Source of the DNA: Homalodisca vitripennis
Lineage: Eukaryota > Arthropoda > Insecta > Hemiptera > Cicadellidae
Assembly: GCF_021130785.1 (NCBI RefSeq)
Contig: NC_060213.1
Coordinates: 98,944,501-99,008,500, forward strand
Direction: 5' to 3'
Length of the DNA: 64,000 nucleotides
The notes beneath the pieces were generated by a model that saw nothing but the letters and a program-made list of their open reading frames with translations, was not told the origin of the DNA and did no database searches. The translations under genes were made by a program, and so were the position numbers. Of the stretch, positions 47,275-59,927 are shown piece after piece (position 1 is the stretch's first letter; each line of letters begins with the position of its first letter).

Positions 47275-48061
47275 ACTCGAATGTCATCTGAGTTTACGTA
47301 AAATATAATTGCTGTTTTTTAAATCAACATAACTGTTATAGCTACTTGTTTTGTGTATACACGAATCAATGATGACACAAAAGTATTATTCTTGAAAATA
47401 CATGCATGTATTATAGAATAAGAATGTTTTCGAGATATTCAATTAAATGTTGTGTATTCTAAAAAAGATTTTAATTTACCTTGCTTCAGTATGTCTTCTA
47501 GTGATCATTCTGTGTTTTTGGTTACAAGTTTGGCACTTTATAAAAACATTGTTGCAAACCTATAAATTGTATAAATTAATAATATTTTTAAAAAATGAAA
47601 AGAGTCAGCTTGAAAGCATGCCAAGTTCTTACTTTCAACTTAGAAAACATTATCTTACTTAGGAGACATCTAGAGCCTTCTCTCTGTCGGTTTTAAAATT
47701 TCTAATCAGTACTTACTGTATTTAAAGTTTTTACAAGTTAAAGAAAGTTTATATCAGCGGAATAACCTTGGTTGATATTAGTTTTTCATTTTTTACAGTT
47801 ATCACATAGATAGGTGTAAAATGACAAGTTACGACATTCCTCTGATAGGCTTCGTTCCGTAGTTATGACGTCGTTAAATACATGTCAAAAGAACATTTCT
47901 AATAAAAACTGGTAAATAGCATAAAAACTTCTATAACATTTTAATTTTTATCTGTAATTGAGATAGAAGTACACTAAAATCATTTTCTATTATATGTTTT
48001 ATGAAAATTAAACGTAAAATGAGTGTGAAACAGTAAAAAAAATTATCTAAATCAGCTGTAT
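47275..48061. repeat. GR-A downstream block, copy 2, proximal part
   Basis: Non-coding, paralogous to 8028-9030 with a ~240-bp deletion near 47833. The open frame 47447-47662 is not conserved in copy 1. The last ~225 bp (47835-48060) are repeated at 49152-49392. Confidence 0.7.
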
Positions 48062-49151
48062 TTTAAATCAAAAGAGATTAGTACCCATGTAACTTACTCG
48101 TTTGACTGCCAAAAAATATTGTAATACCAAAAATATCAGACCAACCATGTTACTTTCGTAGACAGTTTTACGTGTACAATTTCACCGTGTGTGAGGGTTC
48201 TTCAAAACCCAAACAAAAGATAGAAAACACATTCACATATACTTGGAATAAGATCCAAAGTGGAAAGGGGTCTATTGAGATTGTATCTTGTGTCTATGAT
48301 CGTCTTAAAAATACAAATATTGAACCAGGAGAGTCAGGTGTTAAACTGTTTGTCGATGGCTGTGGAGGCCAAAACGAGAACTCCATATTAATTTTGAAAA
48401 AACCAGGAAAATGGCATTTTAAATTTGGTCCAACAAAACAATTTATTTTAAATCGAAGTAAAAGTGGAAACATTCTACTAAGAGGGGAGTTATCTTACAA
48501 CAGCGACAATGGCACATCAAAAACTTTAACACAGCCAAATAAAAATCCTGGTCAAATCAGTCCAGAAAAAATTGTTTTAAGACATCTCCCCAAGCTTGCA
48601 AAAGGTAATGATGTAAAGAAACTCCTGGAAAAATGTTTTGGGCCAAATTGGAATGATAGACAAGATTTTAACTTTTATAAACTTGCCCTAAACATCGAAG
48701 GACAAAGAGAGGAAACTGAAGAAGAAGAGGATGAACCTATGGATGGCGTGGAAATGGTTGTATAAAAATGTTGATTTTCATGTATATAATTATTATAGTG
48801 TTTGTTAATAAATAAAATTAATATAAAACAGAACGAGTACTTTAATGAAGCCCCTGTTTTCAAAACATTATCTATTATTTTTTCTTCAAAATGGGTCTCT
48901 TTGCAGCATAATGAGTCTTGTACCTGGCGTTGTTTCAAAATGGGTTTTGTCCTGTCGTTTTGTTTATTTTTTGCATACATTTGGCATGTTTTAATGATTT
49001 TTGTATAGAAAAAGAATGTATATGACATTACAATAAATACCTAGTACATAACCTATGCTATCAAATCATTTTTACATGGCGAAACAGTTTTTGATCAATA
49101 CCGCCAAATCAAGTTGACTGGACAAGACCCATTTTGAAAACGGACTCCTCA
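48062..49151 (+). mobile_element. TE fragment between a 225-240 bp direct repeat
   Basis: This segment is absent from the GR-2 block, where the flanks are continuous at about 8815-9030. It lies between two copies of that host sequence (47835-48060 and 49152-49392). It encodes the damaged protein described next. A TTTCAAAATGGGTTTTGTCC string at about 48931 is the near-complement of sequence close to the right end, so there may be subterminal inverted repeats. The superfamily is not determined. Confidence 0.6.
48103..48765 (+). pseudogene. TE-derived protein with DGCGGQN motif, truncated
   Basis: The frame is open from just after a TGA at about 48100, without a clear ATG, to the stop at 48763-48765. 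It contains ISDQPCYFRRQFYVYNFTVC, FTYTWN, the KLFVDGCGGQNENSI motif, FGPNWNDRQDF and an acidic tail (EETEEEEDEP). This resembles a protein repeated in many insect genomes and probably TE-encoded, in which CDGCGGQNKN may supply a catalytic Asp. Relatives have a longer region after GQN, so an internal deletion is likely. The name and reaction are not known to me. Confidence 0.5.
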
Positions 49152-49983
49152 TATATGGTATTAAGACAGTCCTCTGATGGGGTTCATTCCGTAGTTATGG
49201 CGTCGCGAAATACATGATAAAAGAACATTTCTAATAAAAAGTGGTAAATACTATTTAAACTTCTATAACCTTTTCATTTTTATCTGTAATTGAGAAAGAA
49301 ATACACTAATCTCATTTTATATTATAGGTATTATGAAAATTAAACATTAAATGAATGTGAAACAGTAACAAAAATAATTTAAATCAGCTGTACGTTATAA
49401 TAGCATTGAAATAATGTTTAATTTACATAATTAATGGATAAAATAATTGTTCATATTGTATCTGAATAAAAATTCTTTATATATTAAGCATAAACTTTAA
49501 AAAAAGTTTTTAGAAAAACATCGAGATTGCATGTTTTTTTATATTATTGTAGTTTTTAGTTAATCTGTAAAATATAAGAATTTGTACAGCACGCTCAGCT
49601 TAAAAATAATTCAATATTATAAAAGCTTGATTTTTATTAAACCAATTCCTTGGCCTGTTTGTTTTCTTAAAAATATATTACACATGAAAATTGTGGATTA
49701 AGGTTTTATTTACCAGGATCACTGGAGTGATGAGAATCCAACAGGTGCACTGTACACAGGCGTAAATAAAGTTGTTCCTCATAGAGGTTTGATGCGTGTA
49801 CAGCTCTACCTTGAGTCAATTTACCACAATGGGCATTTTTATACTAACTGATACGTCAATATCACTGCAACAGCAGGGTATACTTACATATCTGACAGAA
49901 AAGGCACTAGAATGGCACAGCATTAGTTCTTAGTCTCCATCTTGTGTTACGAAATACTAAGCGGAGTTACAGAGGCCTGAACT
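49152..49983. repeat. GR-A downstream block, copy 2, with extra 400 bp
   Basis: 49152-49392 repeats 47835-48060. The part to about 49550 matches 9030-9190. The segment 49555-49965 has no equivalent in the GR-2 block and holds no gene that I recognise. The target sequence GAACT at 49979-49983 abuts the LINE. Confidence 0.6.
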
Positions 49984-50243
49984 TTTTTTTTTTTTCATTT
50001 ATTGTCTGAAACATAATACATGCATAGACATAGTCAAACAAGCAGTCAATTATAATTATAAATACATATGCATACAATAGCCTATAATACAAGCTAAACA
50101 AGCAAATCATTAACATAATACATGAAATAAAATAAAACATGCAATATCGTACATGCAGATGCAAAATAGCACATGCAAATAATTGAGCTAGGATCTAAAA
50201 TAAATTAATAATGAAGCCTACTTTACCTACACAATTTTGAAGT

Positions 50244-53153
50244 TCAGGCCAAGTCATTTAAAGAATATGGTGCTTTACTTATTAGCCACTTTTTCAGTCC
50301 TGTTTTAAAATTTTGCCCCGTTAATTGTTTCAGATGATTGGGAAGCCTGTTATAAAAAATTGCTCCCTTAATAAAGGGGCTGTTTTCAGTTCGAGAGTAA
50401 TTTTGCCTCAGTCTGTAAAAATCAGATCTCTGCCTTGTGTTGTAATTGTGTATATTAGAGCCTAACATTGTATAGACTTCATCTTCTTTTACAAGTACAA
50501 CTACCTGGAAAATATACATAGCATAAATAGTCATTATGTCATACTTAACAAACAAGTCTTTACATGTCCTCCTTGAATCTACCTTAGACATAACTCTTAG
50601 TGCCTTCTTTTGAAGGACAAAGATTTTTTCAACATGGCAATTAAAGGTACATCCCCACAACAATAAACCATAAGAGATAAAGGGATATATCACCCCAAAG
50701 TACACTCTCCTTAGAGTTACAATATCAAAATAAACAGAAAGACCTCTCAACAAAAATATTCCTGACAGCAATTTTGACCTTACATGATTAATGTGATTTG
50801 TCCAGGAAAAACATTTGTCTATGAATAGACCAAGAAACTTAACACAATCATTACTTGTTAATTCAACCCCGTTATCTGATGTGACTGACACATTCAATCC
50901 TGCTGAAGTTAAACCAAAAGAAACCATCTCAGTTTTATTACTATTAAGAACTAATTTAAGGTCTTTAAAATAAGAGTTTGCAGTATTAACAAAATTCCCA
51001 AGAACATCTATTAAAATCTCTAAATTATTAGCCCAGCACACGCCACTTACATCATCAGCATACATTGTCATAAAAACATTTTCAACTCTAGGAAAGTCAT
51101 TGACATACACTATATACAGGAAAGGACCCAGAATTGAACCCTGAGGGACACCTATATCAATTCTTCTAGAGTCAGACTTAAATTTCCCAAGCATCTCACC
51201 ATCATCAAATAACACTTCAGTATACTGAATTCTATCACCCAAATAAGATTTAATAAGTTTAACCATATAAACAGGCACCTCATATTGAACAAGTTTTTTC
51301 AAGAGAGTACCATGATTTACCCGATCAAAGGCTTTGGAGAGATCCAAACACACCCCCGTCACTCTGAAGCCATTATTTAACTTATCCAAAGACTGATGTA
51401 TAAAATCAGCAGCGGCGGAGATGGTGCTCCGACCTCCCCTGAAACCATGCTGATACCCAGACAAAAGATTGTTTTGTGTGAAAAAGAATTTAAGTCTCAC
51501 CAAGATAAATTTCTCAATCAATTTACCAAAAGTGGATGTTAGGGAAATCGGCCTGTAATTTTCTACAAGGTTCTTAGGACCCTTCTTATAAAGTGGCCTA
51601 ACTACTGTCAATTTCAAACATTGCGGAAAAATCCTATCATTAAAAACACTTTGTATTAAAAATAGAAGTATAGGAATCAGCTCGTATTTACATTTCTTCA
51701 ACAAAATTGGTGAAAACTGATCCCAACCATAAGATGTCTTATTATTCAAATTGTTTATGTGTTTTAACACTTCATCATCTGATATCAAAATAAATTCATC
51801 ATCATCATGCGGACCCAAGTCCAAATCTGAATTTTGTACTTGTGAAGCTTCTGTATCATCTATGTAGCATGAATTGACAAAAAAATTATTAAACATATTG
51901 CTTACCACTACAGGTTCTGAAATTGTACAGTTATCCTTATCAACTAATTCAATATTATTTACACTATTTACAGGAGCTCTAATGCTATTTACAAATGCCC
52001 AGCTACTTTTGGACACATTCTTAGAGTTGTTAATTCTCTCATTAATAAGCTTAGATTTAGCCTCTGCAACCCTTTTGCGAAAATCCTTTTTACAGCTATC
52101 ATACTTTAATTTATAGTCTAAAATGCCAGTTTATCTATATAAATCATAGTACATGGACATATCTTCCCGCAGTATTAAAACATCTGCATCAAGATTAACC
52201 TTACCAATACTCGGGGACATACCGTTACCCAACTTACTTTTTTTATAGGACAATTGACATCTAAATGCCACAGCAAAGTATCAATAAAAGATTTCCATTT
52301 CTCATCTAAATTTATCGCATCATAAACATTATCCCAACTTTCCCCTGCCAAACCAGCTTTTAACGCTAACACATTAGCATCAGAGAAAACTCTTCGAGAG
52401 ATCTTTTTCTGAGTAGGCCTGGAAGACTCTTCTCTCCCAGCCACTTCAACACCCCAAAGATTACAGTGATATATGTCAATTATCTGACCAAAGTGGTCAG
52501 ACACAAAACAATTTATCACAGAAGCATCAAAATCGTCCACATTAGTGACGATATGATCAATTGAGCTAGGCCTATTCATATCCTGAACTCTGGTTGGTAT
52601 ATGACCTAAAGTGTCACAAAGCCCATAAGACAACAACAAGTCACTAAATTCATTTGACTGGCAATTAGAAAACAAAGTATTTACATTCAAATCCCCTAAA
52701 ATTAAAATTCTTACATTCCCATTCCTTAAGGTTAACCTATGCAAGACATAATCCAGCTTTTCTAAAAAGTTAAAAAAAATTTCCATTTGGGGATCTATAT
52801 ATACATAAAATAAAAATCACAAAGTTCAGAATGTTCAACTTGGCCATCGCTAACTCGAGATCCATATCCACACTCATGTCAGCAGCCCAAGAAACATCAC
52901 TTATATAACCACTTCAATGTTTCTTGGCAAATAAGGCAACTCCTCCTCCTTTGTGAGAGATCCTGCTAAAAGAAGACACAAGAGCATAACCTTCAAAATT
53001 AAAAAGTTTTAAATCCTCATTTGACTTTTGATGCTCTGTAATAACCATAAAATGAGGAGATACATCATCCACAATAAGTTCAACCAAGTCTAGCTTGTTA
53101 CCAATTCCTTCAACATTTTGATGGAAAAAGCGTAAAAAATTTTGTGTTCTCAA
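50244..53153 (-). pseudogene. LINE ORF2: endonuclease and reverse transcriptase
   Basis: Starts at 53153 (MRTQNFLRFFHQNVEGIGNK, the APE-type endonuclease N-terminus with the QNVEGI motif). A stop at 52914-52916 and frame changes near 52800 and 52230 break the endonuclease; 52786-52175 holds its C-terminal half (LGDLNVNTL, SSIDHIVTN, SDHFGQ). The reverse transcriptase frame 52016-50244 is open for 590 codons, with FRGGRSTISA, CLDLSKAFDRVNH, GVPQGSILGPFLY and MYADDVSG (the YADD active site). It would nick target DNA and copy the element RNA, but this copy cannot make a full enzyme. Confidence 0.88.
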
Positions 53154-53161
53154 GGGATTAC

Positions 53162-54312
53162 TTACCGGTACCTCTTCCCTAAAAAATTTCCGGGTTTCAC
53201 ACCCACACCAGGCCCATTTGTGGACTTGAATGTATTTCTAGGTGGATCGTACTCCTTTACAAAAACTCCTTCCGGCCAAAAATCAGGACACAACACCCGT
53301 TCAAAATGTTTGTCAAGTATACATACCTTAAAACTTGAATAGTCACTATATTTGGTTTTCAGTTTCTCAATTTTGGAAACCTCTATACCATCAACAGTAA
53401 CATAACCTACAATGTCATCAACAGAAGTATCTGGTGCACAACGGGATATAAAAACTTAAATTTTTCAACTGACTTAAGCCCACCTCTCTGTGTATTGGAA
53501 CCAATTATTACGGGCTTAGTAACTCTCCCATACTGGTTTCCCTTTTTATTGACTAATCCAATAATAGGCCTAGGTTCTTTTCCCTTCACACACTTTTCAG
53601 ATTTGCTTTGGTCAAAAGATGAAGATTTTTTGTACGATACAGTTTTCCAGGTTAGTTCATCACTATCAATCGTATCCACCTCCACTGTATCATTATTCAA
53701 ACCAGACGACAACTGAACACATCGATTTTCTGTAGTCGATTGTATATTCGAATCTCTCAAATCATTTTTACAGTCTATGTCCACCATGGAGTAAACAGTC
53801 TGGTCCTGGTCTTCTTGTTCTGCAGTTTTACATTCAGCTGTCTGTGTCGTTGAACGTTCGTAAGCCTGTGACAATATCACATTACTATCAACAACATTGT
53901 TTTTTTTCTTCACACTACAGACGTCTACATCCGGTCTATATTTCTTAGAGTGCTGAGACACGTCTACTAAATTATTGGTAGTTTCAATTACCTCATCAAT
54001 TTTCCTATTCAAAATTACATTATCGTCAACCACACCCTTCACAATTTCAACCAGTTTTCACACAGTCGAATTTAGCTTAATAATGCTATCAAAGTCACAC
54101 GTGTTTTTCACCAGGTTTTCTAACCTAAGTCCGCAAGGAGAACACAACCATCTAGATTTATCCCCAAGCTGTTTAATTAATTCATACTTACTCTCTGAAA
54201 TACTAACACATCTACAGTGATACCAAAAACCACAAAAACCTTCACATCCAACCGCACTATCATCATCCAAAACTAAAATCTTACAGCTCGGACAAATTTG
54301 ATCACCCGCCAT
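53162..54312 (-). pseudogene. LINE ORF1: PHD-finger nucleic-acid-binding protein
   Basis: Begins MAGDQICPSCKILVLDD at 54312 with a PHD-type zinc finger (CPSC, CEGFCG, WYHCRC, WLCSPC) in the first ~75 residues, as in CR1-group and related LINEs. An in-frame TGA occurs at about 54058-54060. A frameshift near 53450 moves the C-terminal part (DDIVGYVTVDGIEVSKIEKL, then LCPDFWPEGVFVKEY) into another frame, which ends at 53162. It ends only about 9 bases before ORF2. ORF1 proteins coat the element RNA. Confidence 0.75.
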
Positions 54313-54368
54313 AACCAGCCTAGTTCGATCTCCTTTTCAACCTCCAACTGCACGGTTTCAATCTCCTC

Positions 54369-57300
54369 GAACTGCACGTCCGAGTGGCATTGTCAGCACT
54401 TCCACACACGTCACCAGAATAGTACATGTGTTAATGCACTCATAATATAACATTTGTTTATACTATGCTGGTACTGTTACAGTTTTGTGTAGTGTGAAAC
54501 CGTTTTAATGAGTTTGTATATGAGATGGCATTATAAGTGCAGAATAAAATTGGATAAAACTCATTAAAAGTACTCAGTAGGGAAACCTAGTAACACCCAG
54601 TCTTGTACCAATCCAACATGATGTAAAATTTAAAAGCTTTCAAAACTTAGCTGCCATACAAAATTTGTGCGCCAACCATTTAAATCTTAGGTAATTGTGT
54701 CAAAGAAACCTAATAGCAGGGTGAGTATTGTTGTTTTGCGGTATTGTATGATACGGCTGATCCCAGCCCAAGGGAGAGGTGAATTATCCAGTTGATTTAA
54801 GATCCTTTTACCTATATCCTGACCTTCTACCAATACACAAAACTGTGTATCGCCAAATATTTCTAATTTCGTACAATATCTTAAGTATACTGCATTTCTA
54901 AATGCAAAAATAACGACCACAATTAAATGCTGATAGAAACCTCACGCATTACGCATAAGTGTAACTTGGCATTATATTACACTACATATATTTTGGATAA
55001 TCATGATAATTCTTGTTATACAGGCATTGCATTTTATTTTATTTCATTACATTTACTCGTTATATATAATTCACTTGTTATATTGTATTTATTTATTAAA
55101 TATTAATTTTTTATCATTATTTTTATTGTATAGTATTTATTATGTGTTGTTAGTCAATCACTGTGTATAATTCACAAATTCGTCTGTAAAGTCATTTTTA
55201 TATAAGTTTAAAAAGTCCCTTTAGACTATTTAATAATTTTGTCTCAAGCCTTTATGGACGCAGATTGAATTACATAAATGTGCTGCAGATATTGCCTTTC
55301 ATTTAATGAAATTAATATTGTATGTATATGAAATCGACTGCCATTAATATTTACCATGACACCAAATATTTATATAATTTGTGGGAAATAGTCCTTGTTT
55401 TAATGTTATATTTTTATTGCCATTTTTTAATTTTATAGTATTGATTTGTTACGTTGTTACAGTTAAATTATTTTAATGTTAGATCGTCATGTGATTTGTG
55501 ATGTTAATGTATCAATATGTCACTTCAATAAAGAGTTTTGAACCTAAACATTTATGGGCACAAATCCTCAATAATAGAAATTTTTAAAGAGTTGACATAA
55601 ACGATACATAAATCAGCTATATGTTTTAAAATACAATAATTGCAATTATAAATATTATGATAGACCAATTATTTGTCGTCTGTCATTTGTTATTAGGTAG
55701 CTCAGTGTTCTCCAGATATGTCCAAATCAGCCTATATTGACTCCTCATCCAAGTTATTATTACACTGAGGAGAATGACAAAGTGTATTTTCCATATACTT
55801 GGAGATTGGGTTTTAAATAGGGATGTGCTAATCGATGCTGAACTCTAAACAATAAATTATGAATACGAGAAAAGAGGGTTTGTGACCAGGGGCAATGCTT
55901 CCACTACCGCGAGAACTAAGGGATCGCGACCGCAACCAGACCATGTCTTCAGAACGGCTCTAACTGTTTACTACTATATACAAGGAATAAGTGAAAATAG
56001 TGTATATAGACCCAATACAAAATTACTTTTCCCGAGAGAAAACAAGGAGTGAGACTTTGAAACGCACTCCGCGGTCGGACTTAAAAATTTAAACCTACTC
56101 TTCTAGATATATTGTAATTAAAAACCAGCCCCCTTGAACTCACGCAGTAGTTGATAAAAACACTTGAAACAACACTAAAACGAGAGAGGACCGTAGAGCA
56201 GCTTAGTTGAGAAGTGGAAGCAACTGAGTCGCACGGCTGACAAGGGTTCTACTTGGAGTAGGCACGGCACTGGAGGTGCGGGCTTTAGTATGGTGGTGCG
56301 GGATGCCGGCTCCCATGGCACAGGGATCTGGTACAGCTGAACTGTTGTGCGTTCATTTGCTTGCGCTACACTGGTCACCACATCAATGTTGAAACGGCCG
56401 GGGAGAGGTTGAGAATTTGTATTGTATTATACTGTAAACTTGTAGAAAATAAATTCAATGTTTGGCTTTTTTCTGTAGTCCTATATTTAGCATATGTGTA
56501 ATTGGGATACTAACTAAGTAGGATAGTGTTTTCTTGTTAGAATCCCACTTTCGCCTGTGCTGGTGTGATCTTTGATTGTGATTCTCGTACTCGTAAATTG
56601 TTCCCGCGACACATTCTGTGCATTAACAATACCTGGACTGGACTCCAAGAAGTTTTATGGTATATCCTTGTATTTTTCTTCTTTTCTTCTTTCTGTTCTT
56701 TATTTTTTTATTTATTATTAACCTCATCCCGAATTGACGAACACGAACAGAAGAGATTCCAATGTAGGATGAATTTAAATGTACTTGTTACTGTTACCTA
56801 GTGCATAGGTTTATTTTTGAAATTACTTTTGAAATTTGAAAAATATAGTTTTTTATTATATCCAGTTGCGCTTCTCTGTTCGCAATGTTTTATATAATGA
56901 TTAAGCTGAAAATAGTCTTATGTCAGTAAAATTGAATTCACTTATTTATTGTGTTAAAAATGGTGATAGGGAAAGATTAAAAAATATAATAATGTTAGAC
57001 TGCAAAATATTTCAAATCTTAAAACTAAGATTTATGTCAAAAGCTTTTCCCGCACGCGCCGCGTGAGGCACATTGGGATACGTTCCATTTTTGTATCGAT
57101 ACGTTTATTGGAATAAAGGATTTTGAGCTTGAATACGCTTGTGCAAAATCCTTGATAAGGGACACTTCTCAAGAGCTACTATGAACGATACGCGAACCAC
57201 ACTTGTAAGTTAGAAAATACAAATATGATTAACCTTGGCATTTGTTACTACTTAGCTCCGTGTTCTCAGATATCTCTAAATCTGTCTATGTGGAGTCCTC

Positions 57301-59742
57301 ATCCGAATTACATTGTATGGGAGAATAACAAAGTCTAGACTTCCAGATACCTGGCGGTTGAGTTTCAAGAATGGATATATTACAATTAAATGTGTTGCTT
57401 ACCAAAATGTATAATATAATTAAATACAAAGAACTCTTAACCATACATTACGGTTTAACGAAAACAGGAAAACATTTCATTTTGGAAATTGTTTTTTAGC
57501 AATATAAAAGTAAATATGAAACAAGGGAGTATTTTTATATTATTATTAATAGTCTATAATTATTTATAATTTAAAATTTTTTCTTATAGTTTAAATTATT
57601 TCTAGTATTGTAATAGAATTTTCTTTGTCCTACTGTCACTTAGCCGTTATTATTAAATAAAGCATGTTATAAAATGTTGTACTTAAATAGTAAATAAAAA
57701 AAACCTTCCTATATACCTATATTATCTTTGAATTTTGTAATTGCTACCTGTCCTGAGGAGTAAAACATTAAGATGAGTCCTGGAAGCTAATAACTCGTAT
57801 TACAAACGACGGCTTGTGTTGGAGGTTAAAGGGTTTTCTTCGGGTACTAAACCTGTAGTTGTTTGCCTTGAGTATTGTACAAATCCAGGTAAGAATGGAA
57901 GAAATTCATATAGGGCAGAATGTTTGACCATTCTTCACAGGCTGTAAGCAAATAAAACTAGTATTTGAAAAAGAAAGTCCATAATTGAGCAAAAAGAAAG
58001 CGAGCACATGATTTTTAAGATAATATAAACGTGTGGGATTTGCGGTGCAACACTGAAAGTCATGCTTGATTTAAACCATGTTAATACTATCCTATGTAGT
58101 GAGATCAGTTTTGACTGTGGTTATCCACGTTACACGGTTAGAATCAAAGTTTTTAGTCTCTACTGCATATTTTGTATAGTCTTGTCGTTAAACAATAGCC
58201 ACTCATATTGGAAGAGTAAAAAGCAGTTGGGAATGAAACTAAAGACTGTTTATTATTATATTGTTACAATATTACTTATAACGATAAGTCAGTACTAGAC
58301 CCAATTACTCAATAAGGCTAAAATACATTTCATAATTTAGGTACGAGTGTTTGAAAATGTGTTGAACTATTATATTTCAGTGATAAGTAAAAAAATACAT
58401 TATCAACCTATTCAGGAATTGCTGTGCTCATAATTAGTTCCTAATTAATTCCGCCCACTGTGCACAACCTTCAACTATCAACATAGTTAAATTTTTCAGA
58501 TATTTCAGTGAGGTGATTTCAGTTTTAAATTGTGCCCTAAAGTAAAATATCTTTGATACGGCCAGTCCTCAATAAAGAAGATATCCTAATAAGCATAAGT
58601 CCAATGGTTTTAGTCACAAGTAGAAGACTGTAACAAGCGCAGTCAGAATGAATTGCTACCACCTTTTATCAAATATAATACAATATCTAACGACTTATTG
58701 TTATAAACTAGAAACAGGTTAAACATGTCCATCGAGTTACTCAGGCATCTAAACACTACTTGACAGATTTTACTGGAATTTTACATGGAGACTCTTAGGG
58801 TTCCATGGTAACATATAGGTCTTTTTTTAAATACCTCACAGACACAACCAACAGGGCTCTTAAGTCGAGACAAATCGAAGTAGAAACAGAAAATCACCGC
58901 TAAATTCTCATAGGGTTAGCTCAAATAATAAGTTTACTTTGACACACGTCTAATTGATTTTTAGTCTTTACGTGGTAAAGGATTCTAAAAGGGTGACCGT
59001 GCTCTTTATTCGTTACTTTATCTAAGGTGTACGCGTGGAGGAACAGCAAATTTTCGCTGCAACAAGCATATCTTAGGACAGGATGTGGATGGTAAACAAT
59101 AACATTACCTTGCCTGAAAACCGCATTTAGCAAATATCAGACTTTGTTAATAAGACGGTCATTTGAGAAAAACAAACAGCACCACCTGTATGAAATATTT
59201 TACTTCTGTTATTTTAATATTTTTTTACTCTACTCCTAAGCGACATATATTTGATTTTGTTTAATTATTAATCTTAAAATATGCAAACCTTTATACATTA
59301 CCCAATTTAGGAAACGTGTTTATTAAATTCCAACAGAAATAGTTTAATCTATATTTTTTCTTGGCTGTCAAAGAGTGGTCTGAAGGATAACACTTTGATC
59401 TCACCTAAAACCCATACAAATTTCAAAATGCTGTTTTCACAACTAATGTGTTATAAATATTCCCCTGAAGGACTATTTTAAGCTTTATGTTTCTAAAGTG
59501 TGCAAATGCTTCTCAGCGGGAATATCAGTAGGCATGACTAATATTCCTTATAATAATAAGCCGTGGAATTGATGAAAGGAAAATGACTTCATATATAAAA
59601 GGTTTGCCGAAATTGACAGGTATTCAATAAAATCCAAACTACAAGGTTATAGGCAATATTTTTCTAATTAAATAAATATTTATAGTAAAATTACTCTAAA
59701 TTGTATTAGCGCCTACTGTGACACATTTGTACACAAAGTAGT
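54369..59742. repeat. GR-A downstream block, copy 2, distal part (no genes)
   Basis: Paralogous in order to about 9205-14722. It contains the recurring module at 55490-55830 and 57030-57380 and the GC-richer segment at 56180-56470. A ~235-bp segment at 58612-58846 has no counterpart in copy 1 (which is continuous at about 13815-13835); it holds no gene. Open frames such as 56565-56801 and 58062-58298 are not preserved in the paralogue. Confidence 0.75.
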
Positions 59743-59759
59743 AATCAATTAGAGTGATT
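59743..59759. promoter_or_regulatory. Conserved dyad 185 bp upstream of GR-5 start
   Basis: AATCAATTAGAGTGATT; one base of the left arm has changed compared with GR-3 and GR-4, in keeping with loss of constraint upstream of a dead gene. Confidence 0.35.
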
Positions 59760-59927
59760 GAATTATTGTACTAATATATAAAATTGCATGACAACGAGTG
59801 GAATATCAAATAGGAAAAAATTCTATGAGAAGTTTCTCAATTGATACAGAACTCTATAGTTGTTACCAACTTTGACTGCTAAGTAGTGAAATAACACCGC
59901 AAAACACTATTCGCACAATTGTATAGA

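Larger units (their letters stand above)
49984..54368 (-). mobile_element. Jockey/CR1-type LINE, nearly full length
   Basis: On the minus strand it runs from about 54368 (5') to a T run on the plus strand (49983-49995), which is its poly(A) tail. The sequence GAACT flanks both ends (49979-49983 and 54369-54373). The GR-2 block has the uninterrupted site GGCCTGAACTGCACGTCCG at about 9198-9216, which fixes the insertion. It encodes ORF1 and ORF2, both now damaged. The 3' UTR is about 250 bp. Confidence 0.88.
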
